Source: Lepturacanthus savala (lineage: Eukaryota > Chordata > Actinopteri > Scombriformes > Trichiuridae). From it: a stretch of DNA of 64,000 nucleotides. Position numbers and translations under genes: made by a program. The stretch lies in NCBI GenBank assembly GCA_030544235.1, contig CM060463.1, positions 16,865,690-16,929,689 on the forward strand, written 5' to 3'. Below are positions 1-13,643 of the stretch, piece after piece (position 1 is the stretch's first letter; the number at the start of each line of letters is the position of its first letter). The notes below the pieces were generated by a model. That model made no database searches, was not told the origin of the DNA, and saw nothing but the letters and a program-made list of their open reading frames with translations.

Positions 1-2915
1 CCGCTGCAGCGTGCTGCAATAACACATTTATCGATATATTGCAAGAAATTTGATCTAACAATGAATCCAATTAATATAACGATTACTGAAATGATCAACC
101 AATTAGTTATTAGTTTCATAAAATGGTATAAAAATGTTGATCACTGTTTCTGAAAGCTGAAGATTCAACCTAAAATGTCTTTTTTTCATCCACAACCCAA
201 AGATCATCAAATTTATCATTTACACACACATTATAACCTAATATTTGTTGATAGTGAATCCATATTTTATTATGGTACAAGTACATGATTGTAGTATATT
301 TTTTACATTCCTAGTGTAATACAGGTGCAAAGTATACATACAGTAACAATATAAATTTGCTCTACATTATGGATTCGGATTCTACCTGTAGAAGCGGCAG
401 TTGGATGTTTTTTTTCCTTCACCACAGCCCTGGTAAAATGTGTTGGCTGGTGACTTGATGTGGAACACTGAGGTCAACCGGCCTGTTGTCAGTCACCACA
501 CCGAGGCAGCTGACTCTGGGGCTGCAAACACTTTCTAATAGCCTAAGAGCAGCAGCAGCAGCAGGAGCTTCAGCCTCCGATGTAGCCTGTAGCATAGAAC
601 CACAGGTTCACACAGCCACAGATGCACTTTGTGCCCCGGGCGACTGTTACATTACACACTTAAAGCGGGGATTTGGAACTTATTACTGGAGCCTTTAAAA
701 CAACTTGTTAATGGGACCGTGCTGTGCTTCAAGGAGTCAACAGAGGCCTCTGCTGCTGGCTAAATGGTGGCTGTGTTCTACTATTAATAACATCATCAAT
801 ATTAGCTCATGTATATCACGCAAGCATGTTGTGTATACAGAGCTGTGCTACTTGCTACTGTAGCAAATAAAAGCATCGTTCCATCTTTTCAGTGCTGCGC
901 AATTCATCTTTCGACTAATTTAAATGAATAATTTTTAAAAGAATCAAATCAAGCCGGTTCATATGAATGAATTCAGTTGGACTACTCTGCAGCAGGTCTT
1001 TCATTTTAACTGGTGACCGTGTCTTAAAGTGAATGTTCAACACTGTTTATATATGGGTGTCTGGACTTTTCCGTTTGTGCTTTAAACAGCTGCCGTTGCA
1101 ATGAGCAACCACTCAGTCTGAAAGTCGATTGTGTTGATTAATCCGAATAATCACGGCAGAACTACAGCTTTTATGTTTTACTGTATACTTTAGATAATGT
1201 CTAGTGGTTATATTAAAACTGTCCCATGCATCGCTAACTCAGAAAAATTGAGTAATGCACACATCCTGACTTTAGAAACTGATGTTTCATGGCTTGTTTC
1301 TGCCTCCTTTAATTTATGACGTCATGCAGCAGCTCCCTTGGCCTGTAGAGTTTCCCATGCATGACACACCCACTTTTTTCAGTCTTCCAAGAAGAAAAAA
1401 ATCAGCAGAGATGCTCATATTCATGAGACAGACCTCTCTGCTTTAGAGACACTTGAGAAAGCACTGCAGACCCACACTGACTTCAATTTCTGTACTTTAA
1501 AATTGAAATCATATCATGTTCGGGGTATCGAGACGTTAAATATAACACAGAAAAGTACCGATATAGGATCTTTGAAAATTACTAGTTTGCACTGAACCCT
1601 GAAAACCCCAAATGCCAATAAAAGGTTTGTGTCCGTTAATTGTTAAAATCTATTTTTGAACCATTAATTGTATCAGTTAAATGGTAAAAAGAAATGTGAC
1701 TACAAGTTCTGTTTTGTTAACCTGTCTTTGAACATTCATTTTAAACAACTTCCCCCAGTCAGATTTATTATACTATACTATATCTTCTTCTCTCCACGGA
1801 ACTATGATTTGTATTGTGTTAAAACGCTGTTAAACCCGTGGGGGTGGTGCAGCAGACTCTCGGGCACAAAGCAGAGCAGGAAAGAAGGTCAGCTGGGATG
1901 TTTGCTGCCAGTGCCTTTCTTCTCTCCAACCCCACCCTGCTCACATAATGTTGTCCTCCCCTCCCCCTACGAGAGCCAACGCAAGACGAAGCACAAACAA
2001 AGGTAGAGCAGTAGAACATGTCTGATACAGACAACAACAAGAAGTAAACGCTAAGTTTGGTTAATCAACAAGCCGACGGTAAGTGCAAACATGAACTATG
2101 TAGAAAACAACAGTAGAAACCCAATCGGCTTCTATTTGAAACACAGGCATATTTGAGGGCTGACGGAGTCTGTGCACTCTGGGTCAGAGGTCAGGGGTGT
2201 CTGGAGCTTTAGTTACATAAGCAGTGTCCTAGTTAGCTGCAGTAAAACATAAACACAGTGCAGAGCACATACACAGGGCGCAGTTGCAGCAGTTTCTAAA
2301 TATGTGCCCAGGGCCAGACACACACCTCTTTAACATTTACTGTTCACCCTGCAGAACAGGAACATGTCCCAGCGTCTCTGGAGTCATTTACTGCACCTGA
2401 CTGACTGCCAGGATCAGACCACAGGCCTCAACTCACCTGAATGACAGTATCAAGGTACAGGATGAACTCATCTGGTGACTAAACTGACACGGAAACAAAG
2501 CATTAGCCCTAAACCTCCTCATGACTATCCCTCAAACTATCACACTTCACATTATTCCCCCAAGTATTAAACTAAAGTGAAGCTCAGCCGTGAGCAAAGG
2601 AAACCGCAAAGTGAATCCCCAGAAAAAAATCCAGTACGTCCTGTAATGCAGTTGTCTTTGTCTGACATCAGAACGGTGAGAACACACTAAAAGGTTTGAT
2701 TTTACTTATAATACACTCAGAGGGAAGGAACTTTCCATTGGTCTGTGTTCACAGGATAAGAAAAATACTTTTAATTCGAAATAAGGAACATGTGAGTAAC
2801 ATTTAGATTTTTTATTCAGTAGAAAATGACAGCCATAGACTTTGGCAACTATAGATGCAGGTAGGCTTAACCTCGTTATAGAAACAATCAAGTCATATCT
2901 ACCTCTGGTCAAGGG
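1..2915. other. 3' flank and probable 3' UTR of stk35
   Basis: No ORF here resembles a known protein. The part nearest the kinase stop codon is presumably stk35 3' UTR. A short GCA-type run lies near 548-566. The GC-richer, pyrimidine-rich stretch at about 1840-2000 stands out from its AT-rich surroundings and could be conserved UTR, but the sequence alone does not prove it. A plus-strand AATAAA occurs near 866 with no gene model to go with it. Confidence 0.4.
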
Positions 2916-5517
2916 TCAGGCAGCACACGTGACCTGGTCCATCCTGGCTTGCAGCTGGACGGCGTCAGGCCGGTCCTGAGGGTTGACGGCGAGCATGTCC
3001 TGCAGCAGCTTCTTCACGTCGTCAGACATACACGACCTGCGTTTCTGTGGGATGTTCAGAACCATCTTTGGATTCTCTAGCAGCGCCTCGCCCACTGGCA
3101 CGATGTCCGTCCCCTGACGCACGTACGTCCCCAGCAGCTCCCGCTTCGACTCGGCGTCGATGAACGTGATCCGCTCCAGCATGGCCCAGATGATGATACC
3201 GAGGGCGAAGATGTCGGCCTTGGCCGTGTAGTGCCCCTCCCACACCTCGGGGGCCATGTAGAAGTCTGAGCCGCAAGCCGACGACAACCAGAACTTGTTG
3301 ATGTTCTTGTTCTTGTCCTCGCCGTCCTTGCCCTCGCCGACGCTTCCTAAACCGGCGCAGACTTTGCTCAAGCCGAAGTCGGCCACCTTGAGGACGGGGG
3401 TGCCCGACTTCTCCGAGATGAGGATGTTGTCGGGCTTGAGGTCTCGGTGGACGATGTTGTTCTCATGCAGGAAAGCGACGGCGCTGGTCAGCTGGAGCAT
3501 GAAGCTGTTGTTGGTTCTGGCGTTGGGCCGCCGGGACAGGATGAACTGGTTGAGGTCGCCGCCTTCACAGAACTCCATGATGAACCAGAGGTAACAAGGT
3601 TCCTCTGGAGGACTCAGTACCCGCTCACCTGCAACGGACCCACAGCTGTCAGTCACCACGGCGACACACATGTAAAAAATTATAACAAAATTTTGCTCTA
3701 AAATATCCATACATTTGAATAGAAACCTTGTTACTTTCTGTTTCTGCTGAATCCAAAAACCTATTCCTATAATCCCTGATTACTAGTTGCTTCAGCCACA
3801 CAATTTGATATGATTATCAGCTTTAATAAAGACCTGAATGTCTACAATTTCAGCTTGAAATGCAAGTATATGCTTAGATGTATAATATACTTTATGCTAT
3901 GCTTAGACATGTGGATCCAGATCATTTAAAAAACAAATGCATCATTCTGTTCACAACATGACAAGATGTATTTAAACATATTAGAGACCACCAAATCTGC
4001 AGTACAGAAGCACCTGGAACCAGCACTACACCAACACATTAAGACATACAAGAAAAAGAAAGAAATTTGCTGATGTGGTGAATTTGGGAAAAGGGGTGTT
4101 ATCATCACTGGAATGTGTCAAATACCTCTGAACACAGACAGCCCAGCACCAAACACAGCAGACTCCATTTTACTGAGACTAGGGAGGCAGCCTCCCCTCC
4201 CCCAGTGAGTCTGTGTCATGGTGACAACAACAACTGTAGTTGAGGACGTTTGATCGGGTCAAAGCGACACGAAAGAAACAGGGACGTGACACGCGTTCTT
4301 TTGTCGTCTTTTTCCCTTAAGCCACTGAACAACAAATGTCAAACGCCAAACAAAGCTAAAGCAGCCAGACTGAACATCTCTGGTTACCAGAGTCAAATAA
4401 TCAGTGTGATGTAACACTCATGGAACCTGAAGTGATCAGATATTCGATACTAGATATCACGCATATGATAGTAAGTCGTCATACAGTGATTCAGTATAAA
4501 TGGCAGGAATCACAGGATATCAAAACTGAGGTTATATATCAGTCTGGCAGCTTAAGGCCGCAAAGCTTCTACGCAGTGAAAAGCCAAAGTTCAGAAATAA
4601 AAGACTAAAACGACTGAGTTCTCTCTCAGTTTAAAATGTAGCTTCCTTAGAGACCAGGCTCAGCTCTCTGAATCGCTAAAATACTTCATAAAATGAGACG
4701 GGAGCTCTTTTTATTTTAACCCAAATCGTTGCTAAATGTACCAATCATAAAACCAGGGCTCTCGTCGCGACGGGTTTTCTTTTTTTTTGTTTTATTTCAA
4801 GTGCGTTTTATCTCGCATGTTTCGAATTCTTCTCTAAAACCTGCTTCGGATGTGTAGTTTCTGCTCCACAGTGCCCCCCTCCTCTGCCTCAGACCCAAAT
4901 TTACACGCATTTTATTTAAAAATATACATGTTTATATAAATGTTTTCGACACTAAAAACAAACACACATCCGTTGCTAGGGAGCCCCGGGAGTGTCGTGT
5001 AACCGCCGCCGGTACTCTACCGGGCCTCACCTTTCAGGGACGTCTCCACCAGCCGCAGGTACTGCTTGGACCGCTTGTTGCCGTGGCTCATCTTCTGGGC
5101 CAGGCCGTCCCTCTGCAGGACGCACTCCTCCAGTTGGACCACGTTCTGGTGCCGCTTCTCCAGGCTGGCCAGCGCCCAGAACTCCTGCAGGGCCAGCTCC
5201 ACGTTCTCTGGCGCGTCGCACCGGAGCTTCTTCACGGCCACCGTCGCCCCGGACCTCCGCGCCACCGCCTCGTACACCACGCCGTACGTGCCGCGGCCCA
5301 CCTCCCTCAGCAGGTTGTAGCGGGGCGCCAGGACCCTCCGCTCCAGGCCGGCCTGCTTGAAGAGGCCGAACTCCTCCTCCATGGCATGATCTTCCTCCGC
5401 GTTCCCGGTGAGAACCCGCAGCACGGCGGACTCGGCCGCTCCGGCTCGCGCCCGTTGTCTGCTGCTCCGCGTGCGTCTCCGCCAGTTGTCTCCGCCGGAA
5501 ACGGTAACGTCATCCAT
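2916..5517 (-). CDS. stk35: Serine/threonine-protein kinase 35 (STK35/CLIK1)
   Basis: Two coding exons, 5031..5517 and 2916..3628, join in phase (AAA-G | GT-GAG) across a GT-AG intron to 399 codons plus TGA. Seen in the product: glycine loop GRGTYGVV (residues 74-81), VAVKK lysine K96, catalytic HRDLKPDN with D225, DFG at 246-248, an APE motif after SDFYM, and the C-terminus MDQVTCAA. That ending separates STK35 from its paralogue PDIK1L. STK35 is known as a nuclear kinase linked to actin stress fibres through PDLIM1 and to cell-cycle entry. The ATG at 5517 gives a length close to the 401-residue human form but has a weak context. An in-frame ATG 45 codons later (MEEEFGLF) has an optimal GCCATGG context and may be used. 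The frame upstream of 5517 meets a stop with no ATG, so a longer N-terminus would need another exon or a non-AUG start. A possible poly(A) signal (AATAAA on the minus strand) lies at 2811-2816. Confidence 0.95.
3629..5030 (-). other. stk35 intron
   Basis: The single coding intron runs from the donor GTGAGG (GT at 5030-5029) to an acceptor ending TTGCAG (AG at 3630-3629). The reading frame is kept exactly across it. It is ordinary AT-rich sequence with no coding potential that I can support. Confidence 0.85.
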
Positions 5518-5600
5518 CGATGTGATTATAGATCCGCGGTATCCATGTGAATCCTGAACGTGACATAAAACCGCGTCCGCATGTTGTTCCTGGTCCGCAG
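4990..5600. promoter_or_regulatory. CpG-rich block over stk35 exon 1
   Basis: Base composition rises sharply here compared with both flanks, with many CpG dinucleotides through the first coding exon and the sequence just upstream. This is typical of a CpG-island promoter and first exon in a vertebrate housekeeping-type gene. No TATA box is obvious. The transcription start probably lies between about 5520 and 5700. CpG statistics were not computed. Confidence 0.5.
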
Positions 5601-5634
5601 CCTCCAACAGAGAGGAGGTTCGTCTGCTGCTGCT

Positions 5635-6250
5635 ACTTCTTCTTCTTCGACGGTGTGTAGGACGCTAACCTCGTAACCTCCTTCTTCTTCGGTGGTGTTT
5701 AGGAGAGTCGCCTTTTTCTTATTCTTCCTCGTTGGCGGTTGGCAGAGCAGTTTAAAAGTGCATTACCGCCACCTACTGGACAAAACTGAAATAGGTGATT
5801 GGTGATCTATTCCCCCGTATTTTTCGATGTCTTTTTTGTTGAATGTCCAACAGATGATAAACAGGATATATCTATAAAAATATATATATTTTTTAAAATA
5901 ATAACATATTTAAAGTAAACCCACATCACCTCTATCTTGTTTTTCTTTAATAATTAATTTTAAGATTCTGTCTTTCCTAGCAGATCATCCTGTGTAATAC
6001 TATGTTTTCCGTCATTTAGTGGTAATATTAACTCCTTTCTTTCTTCATCAGACCAGTTGTAATCTATCAATACATGTCGGACAGTTTGTGGGTTTAATTT
6101 CAGACACATTCCTGCCCCATATTCTACCACTCCTACTCCTACTTGTTTCCAATGGAAAACGTATCTTCCTCTGTCAATAAAGTTCCATTTTCCCCATATT
6201 ATCCTTTATCATTTTAACTTCTTTACTTAACCATGACCTTATGGAAGACC
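5635..6250. repeat. Retroelement-like repeat next to the stk35 promoter
   Basis: The block opens with TTCTTC-rich runs, continues through a 'ggcggttggc' and 'gcattaccgccacctactgg' stretch, and then an AT-rich portion. From memory these strings recur in interspersed repeats of teleost genomes. No long ORF survives. The repeat begins about 120 bp upstream of the stk35 ATG, so it may overlap the transcription start. Family assignment needs a repeat library. Confidence 0.45.
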
Positions 6251-7900
6251 AGCAAACTCACTACAATATAACAAGCTCATTTCCAGCTAAGAAAAAAACA
6301 AAACAAAATAAATCAGCAATGTTGAATCCATACTGTTATGATTGTAAGTGTATTGGAAACATATATGTCATTTACATGTCATGATGTATAAATAAATAAA
6401 TAAAATACCAGTGACACAGATGATGACTATCAAATGATGCGATTATCCTTTTGGATGCTCCTGAAGTAAATAAACGGTTTAAATAAACAGTTCTTTCTTC
6501 AGTCTGGTGATAATTTATTTGTGAATGAATTGCAAATATGAATGACAAATTCTGAAACTGCACTAATGCCTCCTGGTGCTTGTTAGCAGAACTGCACCAC
6601 CAACATGTTGATTATGCAGACGTCTTTCTCCATTTATTCCAGAGGGAAGACATTTCTCAACATTATTAATCTTAAGATGTTCAAAAGATAAACTAATGTT
6701 CCTTAGGGGGGGAAATGCTTAATTTCCCTTAGGGATGAATAAAGTATTTATTTATCTATGAGGTGCAACACTGAGCTACAACATATCAGTATTGAATCCT
6801 TGTGAGACCAACCTGAAGAAGCTTTCTCAAATAAATTTAATTCCTAAACCTTCTAAGGACACTGCACTAGTTTATATAACATATTCTTGGGATGAGGCAG
6901 CCCAGTTGATTTAAGTATATTTAGTTGGTTTTAACCAAACTACAGAATAGTTTGTTTCCATACTTTATTAAATCTATTTGTCACAGGGGGGGCTTTCTAT
7001 AAAATAAGTACTTTTACCTAAGCTGATAATGAGTAGGATCTTAAACGCAGCGATTTTACTTTTAATTGAATAATTGTACATTGTTGTTATGGGATATAAG
7101 TGCTTCTTCCTCTTACTGTTGAAGTTAAGAAGTAGAAACATACAATAAATTACTGAAACTAAATGTTGTGAAAATCCCATAAATCTCAGTCACACAAAAC
7201 CATTCAAACAATTATCCATATTTATTAAAAGCAGCAGATGCAGAAATGGCTTCACAATAAAAATGTGACATGATGTAAAACATTTTATAAACATATCTGT
7301 GGCCAAAGCTACTCCCTGAATAAACAACATGAAAGAGTACCAATATCAATAATATTATCGGAAGTTAAATGTAAAAGAAAATGCAGATTCACTGAATGGT
7401 GAGGCTGCAAAACAATACAATGCTGAGTCACTCATCAGTATACAGAAACAATGGCTCAATGAAGTTGATCTCATATGCTGGTAAAATTAAACATGACTTA
7501 AAAAATCCTTTAAAAACTGTCCACAGTTCATATGAGGACTGCAATAAAACTCTTTAATGCTTTATTTACATATTTAACTCAAGTAAGACAAATGCAAAAT
7601 ACAAAAGAAAGAACAGACTATTCCATCTCTGAACATGAAGGTTTTGAATTGATCAACAGGAATGATATAAAATAATAAAAAGTTGATATAGCCATTGTTG
7701 GATTCCCTATTTACAGATTCAAATATATTTCCAGAAAGAGATATTGGTGTGTAAACACATACAATCTTTGGTCAAATACAAAAAAAATCTGCTATAAGAC
7801 TAAAAAAACAGCAAGTTTTTGAGACATCATAGAAAACAAAGACAAAGTAGGTATATTTCATGAAGTCATGCTGTTGAAGCAGTGAAAGACTATTCTGATA
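6251..7900. other. AT-rich intergenic region and probable helz2 3' UTR
   Basis: This stretch lies between the stk35 5' side and the helz2 stop codon. It holds no supportable ORF. The part next to the stop at 7901 should be helz2 3' UTR. Minus-strand AATAAA hexamers occur at 7561-7566 and 7221-7226, and either could serve as the poly(A) signal. Short simple repeats of the AATA type occur near 6390. Confidence 0.4.
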
Positions 7901-10900
7901 TCACGGAGATATTTCCACAGAGATCTTGTTTGCCTCTGTGACTGCGTTGTGGCGCCTGTAATGTTTCAACAGCTTCTTCCAAGCTACGCTGCAGTTGAGC
8001 AACTCCTCGTTCCCTTTGGGGGCAAAGACACATTCAGTTATGAGGCCACACAGGACAGCAGCTTACAGTAACTCTTAAATACCACTTGATGTTCATTTTA
8101 TTTATTATCACTAAATCATAAGTGTTGCATTGTAATGTAAGGAGATCTCAGTTTTTTCAAATTTGTTACAAAACATCTCTGGACTAAGCCAAATGTTTCA
8201 GATTTTTGATATTCTATATGTTTGGGGAACATTTGTAGATGTGATGTCTGAGTGACCATGGCAAATTTGGTCCCATTTGGCCAATAGATGGTGCTGTAGC
8301 AGCAGCATCTATCTATAAAAGAAGGGATCTCTGTCTGTATGATGTGTCATCACATATCAGGAGAGAGCGCGCCCCGCCCGCCGGAGCAATAAACATCTCC
8401 CTGAAATGACTTTTTGGAACTTGGAATGTCTGAATTCTAATTCAGACATTCCAAGAGAGTCTAATTCAGCAGGATGACAGCGTGCACTATCAATATCAGA
8501 GAGACTCCCAGGACTTCCAGGAGACTTGGGATGATACACGCTATAAACATAATATACATATGTGTAAAAATGGGGCTCACTTGTGACTACCCAGGCTGTA
8601 GCAACAGAGACGTGCCTGAATCTCCTCACGGATTTAATCACTTTTCTGTGACGGACTTAGCTCTATAAGTGATATATATATGATGCATATATCGCTCTTT
8701 TGTACACATGCTGTATGAGAAGAAAGACGTTTTATTTTAGTGTCCCCCGGAAACCTGCCAGACTACTTTCGTTTTGACCAGAACCGGACCAGAACTCGGC
8801 CTTACAGGACACTGACGGGGTTAAGTCAGTGTGAGTGTACGACACTGATGATAGGGATGCCATACAGATTCATGTCAAAAATACCAAACTATCCCTTTAA
8901 ACAGTGAACATATATCTATTAGTGCCCCACGATTAGCTGGCGACCATCTGGGGTGTATCCCTGCCTCTCGCCATAACGTGCTGGGATTGGCTCCAGCAGA
9001 CCCCTGCGACCCTAATGAGGAATAAGCAGGTATAGAAAATGACTGACTGACTGACTGACATATCTATTATTTTCAAAGATGGATGTTTGGAGTGATTACA
9101 GAACATTCTGATTAACTAAGCTCAACTCTTACTGATACTTAAACTGACACTTAATTTACTTTTCCCCCAACAGTAAGAAAGTTGTTCAAATAAACAACAC
9201 TTCTGAGTAACAGTCACAAATTAGTTCAATGTTAGAAATTAAACATAATATCGAATTGTCTTAGATTTGTTCAGTGAAGTTGTTTTCAGGTCGGTGATGT
9301 TTGGAAAATTTTTCCTGTAAATAATAACTGTTTCAGATTCTCCACAACAGATCAGCTTGAAGGCGAGGGTTGCCAGATCATCAAGTAGTCTATCTCCTAT
9401 ATTCTTCTCTTTCACTCGTTTTCATGACAGCCCATTTGTTTTCACTAAACACAGAAACCTGGCAACTCTGCAGAGATCTTACTGTTAACATTATGTGGAC
9501 TTCAAGAGGTTGTTAAAAGATTGTTTGATATCAGTAAAATATCAGCAACACCTTGATTTGATGTTGGTAGGGACATGTCCCAAAGGTCCATACCCAGACC
9601 TACACTCTTGGCCTATGAACATGATTTGAAATAGCAAAAAATACCCAGGCCCTAGTGATAGTAGAGGTCAGATAAGTTCATGCATTATTGAGCCTTGAGC
9701 ATAGGCCGAACAAAAAGAGACGAGCTGCAGTATCTCACCGAGGATGCACAGTCCCTCCTTAGCCCTGGTGATGCCCACATTGATCTGGTTGGGATCGCCC
9801 ACGAACCCCAAATGCTTGGACAGCCAGGCTCCATCTGGTTCATGCTCAATCTCTTCGCTTGGCAGAGAGCACACGGTCGACAAGATGACATAACGCCATT
9901 CACTCCCTAGAACAAAAAATGCTGCTTGTTACAAGAGTCATCTCTATGCAAGAGTTTTCTCTGATCACTTTACAAGGAGCTATCATTTTCAATGCCATTT
10001 GTTTGTCTATTTGTTTATCTGTGAACAGGAAAGTGGACAAGTGGACTACTTGTCTGATTTTGGTGAAACCTGGTAGTAGAGTTGACCAAGGATGGACCCA
10101 TTTAATTGGTGGATTCCACATTCTTTGGGCACATTTAGTCAAATACTTCCATTTTGCGAGACTTATTTGACTACAGTTCGAAGTGAAATATTGTACTTTT
10201 CATTTCACTACATTAAAGATCTCGTCAGAAAATATGATACAGTGCAGAGGGAGCAGCTAGACCGAGCACTGCTGGAACAATCATGAAAATACCGGTTGCA
10301 TGTTACCACATTTAATAAATTGAAAGGAACATTCTTCACAATGAGTAGTTTCATTTAGGTTTTTCAGTAGAGGATATCTGTTTGGGAGGGTTAGGGTTTG
10401 GGGTTACGGTTAGCACAGAGGTGCACAGTCACCTTGGCTTTTGGTGATTGTGGTGACGGTGATTTCATCCATTTTCTTCTCCTTGAGCTCATCTTTGATT
10501 TCTGATACTTGGGCATTATAGGGCGACAGGATCACAATACTTTTCTGTTCCACTCTGGCTTTCTTCACCAGCATTTCAGCAATGCAAATCTGCAAAGAAA
10601 CCAAACAATTACAGCCAGGTTAATAATTCTATGGCATCGTTCACCCTTATACTCTTTAATATCTACAAGGAAAACCTAGGGTGCCTAATACGGTACCACT
10701 TTGTCCTTTTCTTCCCGGTTTGCTTTAGAGTTCTTGTTGCCCTTGGCTGTGTTTACAACCAGACTGATGGTCTTTCCTCGGATGTCCCCAAATACGATTG
10801 GCATGACTCTGTTGTCAACACGCAGGACACTGTTCGGCTGCTGCGCGCCAGTTTTCAGCTTTCCTTCATAATATTCATTTGATGGGAACTCGCATATTTC

Positions 10901-13570
10901 CTCATGCTATGAAGACAGAACATTTGTAATTGTTGAACACTAAACAGTACAGATAACATACACATTAATTCTATACAATAAGCTGCATGTGTGTATTTCA
11001 TGTGTGTATTTCATTCTCACCATCCTGTACTGTGTGTCCAGCATCACTGCCCTCTTCTCATGGATCGTGTAGTAGCGTTCAAACAGAGACTTGGCCATCC
11101 CCAACTTCTTCACACGCTCATTCTGCACAATGGGTCGTAACTGTTTGTGGTCACCGATCAGAACAATCTGAAAGTGATGTTATAAGACATTTGAGTCAAA
11201 TTAAGTGTGATGTTATTTTAATTACAATTAATTTTATGCATCAGGAATGATCATAGGTTTGACAAGAACATCCAAACAGGAAAGCAACATTCTGCTTCAT
11301 TAGTACAAGCATATTAAGGTTGGGTTATCAGAAAGCAGGAGCAGGATACTGAAATAGGTAACAAACCTTCTCTGGATTGTTAGAGACTAATGGAATCAGG
11401 GCCTGAGGTTCAGTGGCCATTGCACATTCATCAATGAGAATCTGACGTGCGCTGACTGTCTTCGTCAAGCTCATGGTGGAAGACTGGGTACATGTGCATA
11501 ATATGATGTCATGCCGTTCAAGTTCATATTTTCGAGCAGATGTGAGGAGGTCTTTGTATCTAGGAGGGAAAATAAACCATACAGACAGGCTTTATAAATG
11601 CAACTCTTCACATTCAAACTGACCTGCACAAAGATGCAGAATAATTATTTTTGCCATACTGTTTTCTATTCTTTTTATTTATATGACTTTTGGTATGCAA
11701 ACACAATCCAGATGCAGGTTGGGCACTATGTTTTGTGGTAGATGAACATGAACATGCTCATTGTTAGGTCCCTATCAGAACCTTGATACTCATTCTAATG
11801 GTTGAATAATGATCCAAAGGAAGCTCATACATTCATTTTTGCAAAAAGTGTGCAGAGATTCTTCACATTTAGTCTGAAACTTCAATTTTTACAACAGTTT
11901 CACCATGTTCATTATGCAAATCACGTCTATTGTGTATCCAAAGTGGCTCTGATGCTTTCCAGTGTTTAAACATCAGCCTTTTAGCCAATTTCAGAAATAA
12001 TAATAGAAATAAAAATAGCTTAGCCATTCTGTAAAATATCTGGCTATCTGGTCATTAATCCTTCACATACTGAATTAATAACATTATTTATAAATATAAA
12101 TGTTAGACAAACTGAAAATACGGTTATTTGTGATACTACATGTAATTAAAAAGGTTGTAATAATTTGGGAACATTTATCCACACACTCGTTTGTTTTTTT
12201 CCATAGTCATCCAGGTCTGAAAGTTACTAAACTCAAATTCCATACTTTTCAATCCTGCAAGGAATCCCTGCTTGGTGTTGTTAACAGATTACTGCTAGGT
12301 AGAGTGGCCAATGAAGGAGAAGATTGTCCACTATTGAAAAAAAATCAGGAAGAAATACATGAGGTTCCTGACACAGTGACAGCAAATTAAGAAAGGAAAT
12401 GTAGAACTGGTAGAAACGCTGGAACAAGTGTATTGTATCTCAGTCAGAGCAGCTTGAAGGGGATTAAAAAGGGAAAGGTTTTACTGAAAAATTTAAATAA
12501 CATTTTTTGGGTCCCCCTTATACTAAATGATGTGAATTATATATATATATATATGTAACAAATGCTTAGTAAGGAAATGTGTTCAACATACATACAGAGT
12601 TTCAGTGGGCAACAACTAATACATTTACCCTACATTTGAACTTACTCTTTCTTTTGTTCAGAAGTCAGCTGTTCACCATTTTCAATCCGTTTGTCATATT
12701 CTCTTATTTTGGCTGAATCAGGGTTCTGTGCCTGTCGCATGCGGTGATGAAGAGTGATACTCCTAAAAAACATGCAAAATATGCATTTGTAAATTAATAA
12801 TTAAGCAAACATTTTTAAAAAAAATAGTATGATTAACTGGTCTGATGACAATACCGAAGCTCCTTTTTGGCTCGCTCTTGGCGGAGCGTCCTACAGGAGA
12901 ACTGCAGGTTGTAGTCTGGATAAGGGAATTCGAGCATCTCCAATTGTTGGCTGTAAACTCTGAGGGGCTTCAGAGTGTCCCCAAACCGCAACAGGTACTC
13001 TGAATTACACACACAAACACACACACACAGAGAGAGGGAGAGAGAAAGACTTTACTTGTTACTTGTAGGTGTGTTTTGTTTTCAAGAAGTTGAAACACAT
13101 AATCCTACATCTGCATGCATATATGACATAGTATAATATTATTTTTTATTAAAAATACTCAATGCAATTATTGTTACTCAAAACAGTATGTATGTGTATA
13201 GCATGTTTGTATTGGTAAAGTAATGTGTAATAATGTGTGCTGAATGTACTGTTTCTGTCATCAATGCAGCACAGATGGCTGATTGACTATCAGCAGTTTT
13301 GACTGCAGGAAAACATACAAGGCTGTTTGTTTCTTTGAAAAAAAAAAAAAAACAAACTCAACCTCCCTGCTATTCTGCACTCTCTCATCAAGACACACAC
13401 TGTACTCTATCTATTTACAAGTCCTGCTGCCAAATAAGAAAATGTTTCTTGAAAACATTTTTGACATATTGGTATTTGCGTTTAGAAAATTGCACCACAA
13501 CATGAATATCCAGACTTGACCTTAACTGCATGAGCTCAGTATTTATTCTGTAAACATTAAATCTCCTTGA

Positions 13571-13643
<73 letters not shown>

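Noticed and set aside
486..698. 70-codon plus-strand frame with an Ala run
   Set aside because: It has no true ATG at the given start, no homology, and a GCA repeat explains the Ala run.
5518..5607. Longer STK35 N-terminus starting MEAADQ
   Set aside because: The first codon at 5607 is TTG, not ATG, and a stop lies upstream in frame without any ATG, so the ATG at 5517 was preferred.
9042..9060. Possible CRISPR-like or regulatory tandem array (GACT repeats)
   Set aside because: It is a tetranucleotide microsatellite at the end of a retroelement tail. No CRISPR array exists anywhere in this eukaryotic window.
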